A stretch of DNA of 64,000 nucleotides from Pseudoduganella rivuli (GTDB lineage Bacteria > Pseudomonadota > Gammaproteobacteria > Burkholderiales > Burkholderiaceae_D): positions 186,001 to 250,000 of the forward strand of contig NZ_WKJJ01000012.1 of NCBI RefSeq assembly GCF_009674485.1, given 5' to 3'. The position numbers and the translations under genes were made by a program. The notes under the pieces are model-generated. The model made no database searches and was not told the DNA's origin. It saw only the letters and a program-made list of their open reading frames with translations. Numbering within the stretch: position 1 is the first letter of the stretch; the number at the start of each line of letters is the position of its first letter. Of the stretch, positions 61,027-64,000 are shown piece by piece.

Positions 61027-62568
61027 ATGGGCGTAACCATGGCCAACCTGGAATCCAATGCCACCGAGCTGTTCGGTTCTTTCGTGCTGGGCGACGATGA
61101 ATTCGCCCTGCCCGCCAGCACCATCCGCGAAGTCGTCAACTTCCCCGACAAGATCAGCGCCCTGCCCCTCGCTCCGCCCTTCCTGGAAGGGATGTTCACG
61201 TTGCGCGGCAGCGTGATCCCGGTGGTCAACCTGGGCCGGATATTCCAGCCGGATGCGCCGCGCGCCGAGAAAAGCCACAAGATCGCCATCCTGGATTTCC
61301 AGCACGTGCAAGTGGGCATCCTGTTCCACGCGACGGGCGAAGTACTGCGCGTGCGCCCGGACCAGCGCACCACCCTGAGCTATGCCAGCGGCAGCACGCA
61401 GGGTGTGATTGCCGGCACCATCTTGCTGGACGACGGCGAGCGCCTGATCCAGGTATTGAATCCCGCCGCCTTGATCAGCATTGAAAACGTGCCGCAAGTG
61501 CTGGCCTTGCAGTCGACGTGCCAGAAACAGCAACGCCACAATTTCCGCACCCAGGCGGCGCGCCGCCGCTGCGTCAGCTTCCGCGCCGGCCCGGCGGCGT
61601 TTGCCTTTGAAATGGGCGGCATCCAGGAAATCATCAGCGTGCCGGAAATCCACAACTCCATGCTGAACAGCAAGCTGTGCCTGGGCCGCATCAATTTCCG
61701 GGGCAGTCCCATCGGCGTCGTCGATTTCGCCCAATTGCTGACGGAAAATGGCGCGGCACGGGATACGGCTGAGCATACGGACGCCGAACGGCGCATCATC
61801 GTCATCCGCATGGATGACGCCACCGTGGGCTTCATGGTGGACACGGTCGACAATATCATCCACTTTGCCGACGACGAAGTGATGCCGATCCCGCTGCTCA
61901 GCAAAGTCCGCACGGACATGTTCAGCGGTTGCATATCCCGGCCCGAGGTGGGTGACGTGATCCTGCTCGACCACCAGAAAATCCTGTCCCGCAGTGAAAT
62001 CACCGACATGCGCAAGGGGCACGCCAACCTGTATCCGGACGAAGCCAAGCCGAAGGATGGCGCCGCCGCCGTCAAGCGGCAATCCGGCCGCCAGGTGTAC
62101 ATCACGTTCGCGCTGGACGCGGCCTATGCGGTGGAAATCCGGCAAGTGCGCGAAATCATCGACTTCTCGGACGCCATCACCTGCCCGCCCGGCATGCCGG
62201 ACTATATGCGCGGCGTGTTGAACCTGCGCCAGCAAATGGTCACCGTGATCGACATGCGCAGCCTGTATGGCATGCCGGCGCTGGTAGCGGCGCCGGCACC
62301 CAAGATCCTCGTGGTGGAACGGGGCGCCGACTGCTACGGGCTGGTGGTGGACGCCATCGACAGCATCATGACGATCGACGACAGCAAACGTTTTGCCGCC
62401 CCCAGCCTGATGCGCAACCCCAATGCCGAACACAGCCTGGCCAATGAAATGCGGGAAGTCATCGATATCAACGACAGCCCGGACGGCGTGCGCAAGACCT
62501 TGCGGATTTTCGATTGCGACCGCTTGCTGCAATCGCTCGACGCCTTGCGTCCCGCGCAGGCCGCGTAA
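61027..62568 (+). CDS. Triple CheW-domain coupling protein
   Basis: 513 residues (or 509 from ATG 61039). Three CheW domains: about 14-155 (L-R-G-S-V-I-P-V-V-N-L-G), 180-320 (F-R-G-S-P-I-G-V-V-D-F) and 365-505 (L-R-Q-Q-M-V-T-V-I-D-M-R), each with its own V-x-x-V/I-D hydrophobic core. CheW normally has one domain and links receptors to CheA. A three-domain form could cross-link several receptors or act as a scaffold. No cheA, cheY or cheB in the window. Confidence 0.92.
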   Translation: MGVTMANLESNATELFGSFVLGDDEFALPASTIREVVNFPDKISALPLAPPFLEGMFTLRGSVIPVVNLGRIFQPDAPRAEKSHKIAILDFQHVQVGILFHATGEVLRVRPDQRTTLSYASGSTQGVIAGTILLDDGERLIQVLNPAALISIENVPQVLALQSTCQKQQRHNFRTQAARRRCVSFRAGPAAFAFEMGGIQEIISVPEIHNSMLNSKLCLGRINFRGSPIGVVDFAQLLTENGAARDTAEHTDAERRIIVIRMDDATVGFMVDTVDNIIHFADDEVMPIPLLSKVRTDMFSGCISRPEVGDVILLDHQKILSRSEITDMRKGHANLYPDEAKPKDGAAAVKRQSGRQVYITFALDAAYAVEIRQVREIIDFSDAITCPPGMPDYMRGVLNLRQQMVTVIDMRSLYGMPALVAAPAPKILVVERGADCYGLVVDAIDSIMTIDDSKRFAAPSLMRNPNAEHSLANEMREVIDINDSPDGVRKTLRIFDCDRLLQSLDALRPAQAA

Positions 62569-62570
62569 AA

Positions 62571-62602
62571 AGAAAAAGCCCTTGATTAACAAGGGCTTTT
62601 TC
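62571..62602. terminator. Bidirectional terminator between cheW3 and tRNA-Ser
   Basis: AAAAAGCCCTTG (62573-62584) and CAAGGGCTTTTT (62590-62601) form a perfect 12-bp stem with a 5-nt loop; A and T runs serve both the plus-strand cheW gene and the minus-strand tRNA. Confidence 0.93.
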
Positions 62603-62607
62603 AGTGT

Positions 62608-62700
<93 letters not shown>

Positions 62701-62748
62701 AGGTACTGCAACTTAACGGTGGTCGCCGTTGAGAGCCAAGATTATAGC

Positions 62749-62773
62749 AGCCCTTCCGGAAAAAGGAAGGGCT
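62749..62773. promoter_or_regulatory. Hairpin between serS and tRNA-Ser
   Basis: AGCCCTTCC (62749-62757) and GGAAGGGCT (62765-62773) form a perfect 9-bp stem with a 7-nt loop, ten bases past the serS stop. In the serS direction no U-run follows, so read-through into the tRNA or processing is plausible. Confidence 0.55.
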
Positions 62774-62783
62774 ATTTTAAGAA

Positions 62784-64000
62784 TTACGCCACCAGCTTGG
62801 TCAAACCGCCCATGTACGGCTGCAGCGCGGCTGGAATCTCCACCGAACCATCGGCTTGCTGGTAGTTTTCCAGGATCGCCACCAGCGTACGGCCAACGGC
62901 CAGGCCGGAACCGTTCAAGGTATGCAGCAATTCCGTCTTGCCTTGCGCATTGCGGAAGCGCGCCTGCATGCGGCGGGCCTGGAATGCTTCGCAGTTCGAC
63001 AGCGACGAAATTTCACGGTACGTGTTTTGCGCCGGCAGCCACACTTCCAGGTCATAGGTCTTGGTCGCGCCAAAACCCATGTCGCCGGTGCACAGCGACA
63101 TCACGCGGTATGGCAAGCCCAGTGCCTGCAGGATTTTCTCGGCGTGGCCGACCATTTCTTCCAGCACCGCGTACGACGTGTCCGGATGCACGACCTGCAC
63201 CAGTTCCACCTTGTCGAACTGGTGCTGGCGGATCATGCCGCGCGTGTCGCGGCCATAGCTGCCCGCTTCGGAACGGAAGCACGGGGTGTGCGCCGTCATT
63301 TTCAGCGGCAGCGCATCGGCGGCGATGATTTCATCGCGCACGATGTTGGTCAGCGAGACTTCCGACGTCGGGATCAGGTAGAACGTTTCGCCCTCGCCTT
63401 CCGCGCCGCCCTTCTTCACGGAGAACAGGTCCGCTTCGAATTTCGGCAACTGGCCGGTGCCGCGCAGGCTGTCGGCGTTGACCATGTACGGCGTGTAGCA
63501 CTCGGTGTAGCCATGCTCGCCGGTGTGCGTGTTCAGCATGAATTGCGCCAGCGCGCGGTGCAGGCGGGCCACGCCGCCTTTCATGACGGAGAAGCGCGAG
63601 CCGGTCAGCTTGGTGGCGGTGTCGAAATCCAGGCCCAGCGCGGAACCGACGTCCACGTGGTCTTTCACTTCGAAGTCGAAGGTGCGCGGCGTGCCGACTT
63701 TACGCACTTCCACGTTGCCCGTTTCATCGTGACCAACCGGCACGGATTCGTGCGGCAGGTTCGGAACGGATTCCAGGAAGGCCGACATTTTGGCCTGCAC
63801 CACGGTCAGATTCTGTTCATTGGCCTTCAGCTCGTCGCCGAGACCAGCCACTTCCGCCATGACGGCCGTGGTGTCTTCCCCTTTGCCTTTCAACATACCG
63901 ATCTGCTTGGACAGCGAATTACGCTTGCTCTGCAGTTCTTCGGTACGCATCTGGATCGCCTTGCGCTCGCCTTCCAGGGCATTGAAGGCTGCCACGTCCA
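62784..64000 (-). CDS. serS: Seryl-tRNA synthetase, 5'-truncated by window edge
   Basis: About 405 residues are visible; the frame is open to the last base and the missing N-terminus should be about 25-30 residues. Class II synthetase. The N-terminal coiled-coil arm (E-E-L-Q-S-K-R-N-S-L-S-K-Q-I-G) that recognises the long variable arm of tRNA-Ser is present, followed by motif 2 (F-R-S-E-A-G-S-Y-G-R-D-T-R-G-M-I-R-Q-H-Q-F) and motif 3 (G-L-A-V-G-R-T-L-V-A-I-L-E-N-Y-Q). Active-site signature T-S-E-V-S-L-T-N is also clear. Confidence 0.97.
   Translation of the reverse strand, partial: DVAAFNALEGERKAIQMRTEELQSKRNSLSKQIGMLKGKGEDTTAVMAEVAGLGDELKANEQNLTVVQAKMSAFLESVPNLPHESVPVGHDETGNVEVRKVGTPRTFDFEVKDHVDVGSALGLDFDTATKLTGSRFSVMKGGVARLHRALAQFMLNTHTGEHGYTECYTPYMVNADSLRGTGQLPKFEADLFSVKKGGAEGEGETFYLIPTSEVSLTNIVRDEIIAADALPLKMTAHTPCFRSEAGSYGRDTRGMIRQHQFDKVELVQVVHPDTSYAVLEEMVGHAEKILQALGLPYRVMSLCTGDMGFGATKTYDLEVWLPAQNTYREISSLSNCEAFQARRMQARFRNAQGKTELLHTLNGSGLAVGRTLVAILENYQQADGSVEIPAALQPYMGGLTKLVA

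Overview
The window looks like chromosomal DNA of a GC-rich betaproteobacterium, most likely Oxalobacteraceae (Massilia / Duganella / Janthinobacterium type). This rests on gene content and protein style (long type-2 LeuA, HypT-like LysR beside a biosynthetic-size glutamate dehydrogenase, many c-di-GMP and two-component genes, large TonB receptors), not on a database search. Coding density is high. Both edges cut genes: an Ig-like repeat/DUF4214 surface protein on the left and serS on the right.

Layout. 1-6.1 kb: surface protein, HypT-like regulator, gdhA, and a short malic enzyme lacking the phosphotransacetylase half. 6.1-8.1 kb: a lower-GC patch with a class 3 lipase facing a signal-peptidase-I-like protein whose catalytic Ser is Ala. 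8.2-16.4 kb: ketoglutarate-semialdehyde dehydrogenase, a LysR regulator, a 1240-residue TonB receptor and a DUF885 protein. 16.5-30.5 kb is the most interesting stretch: a selenoneine-synthase-like (SenA/EgtB-related) gene divergent from selD, then an alpha/beta hydrolase, leuA with a leucine-rich leader, an Old Yellow Enzyme/TetR pair, egtB-egtD for ergothioneine, and a divergent ABC transporter of the PhnD-like type associated with selenium oxyanions. These suggest a selenium/ergothioneine neighbourhood: uptake (ABC), activation (SelD) and insertion into hercynine made by EgtD. However, two of the three expected iron-ligand His residues of the SenA-like protein are replaced, and no senB is visible.

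30.7-46 kb: small HTH protein, moaB, olsB, a histone-H1-like protein, a three-gene operon (periplasmic binding protein, hybrid kinase with Hpt, HD-GYP regulator), ppx, a degenerate GGDEF membrane protein, a spermidine-synthase-like protein and a CHASE-PAS-GGDEF-EAL protein. 46-48.6 kb: acyl-CoA thioesterase, several very small genes and a CoA-ester lyase. 48.7-54.6 kb: a minus-strand operon of TonB receptor, YfiR-like protein, hybrid kinase and a GH30-like hydrolase with an altered acid/base residue.

55-64 kb: a tRNA-Ser(CGA) beside nested palindromes, a periplasmic binding protein, a PGAP1-like lipase, a compact chemotaxis set (PAS-PAS soluble MCP, CheR, CheD, triple-domain CheW, no CheA/CheB), then a second tRNA-Ser(CGA) downstream of serS. 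Intergenic regions hold terminators, a TetR operator pair, a 12-bp direct repeat between egtD and the transporter, and two multi-armed palindromic repeats.
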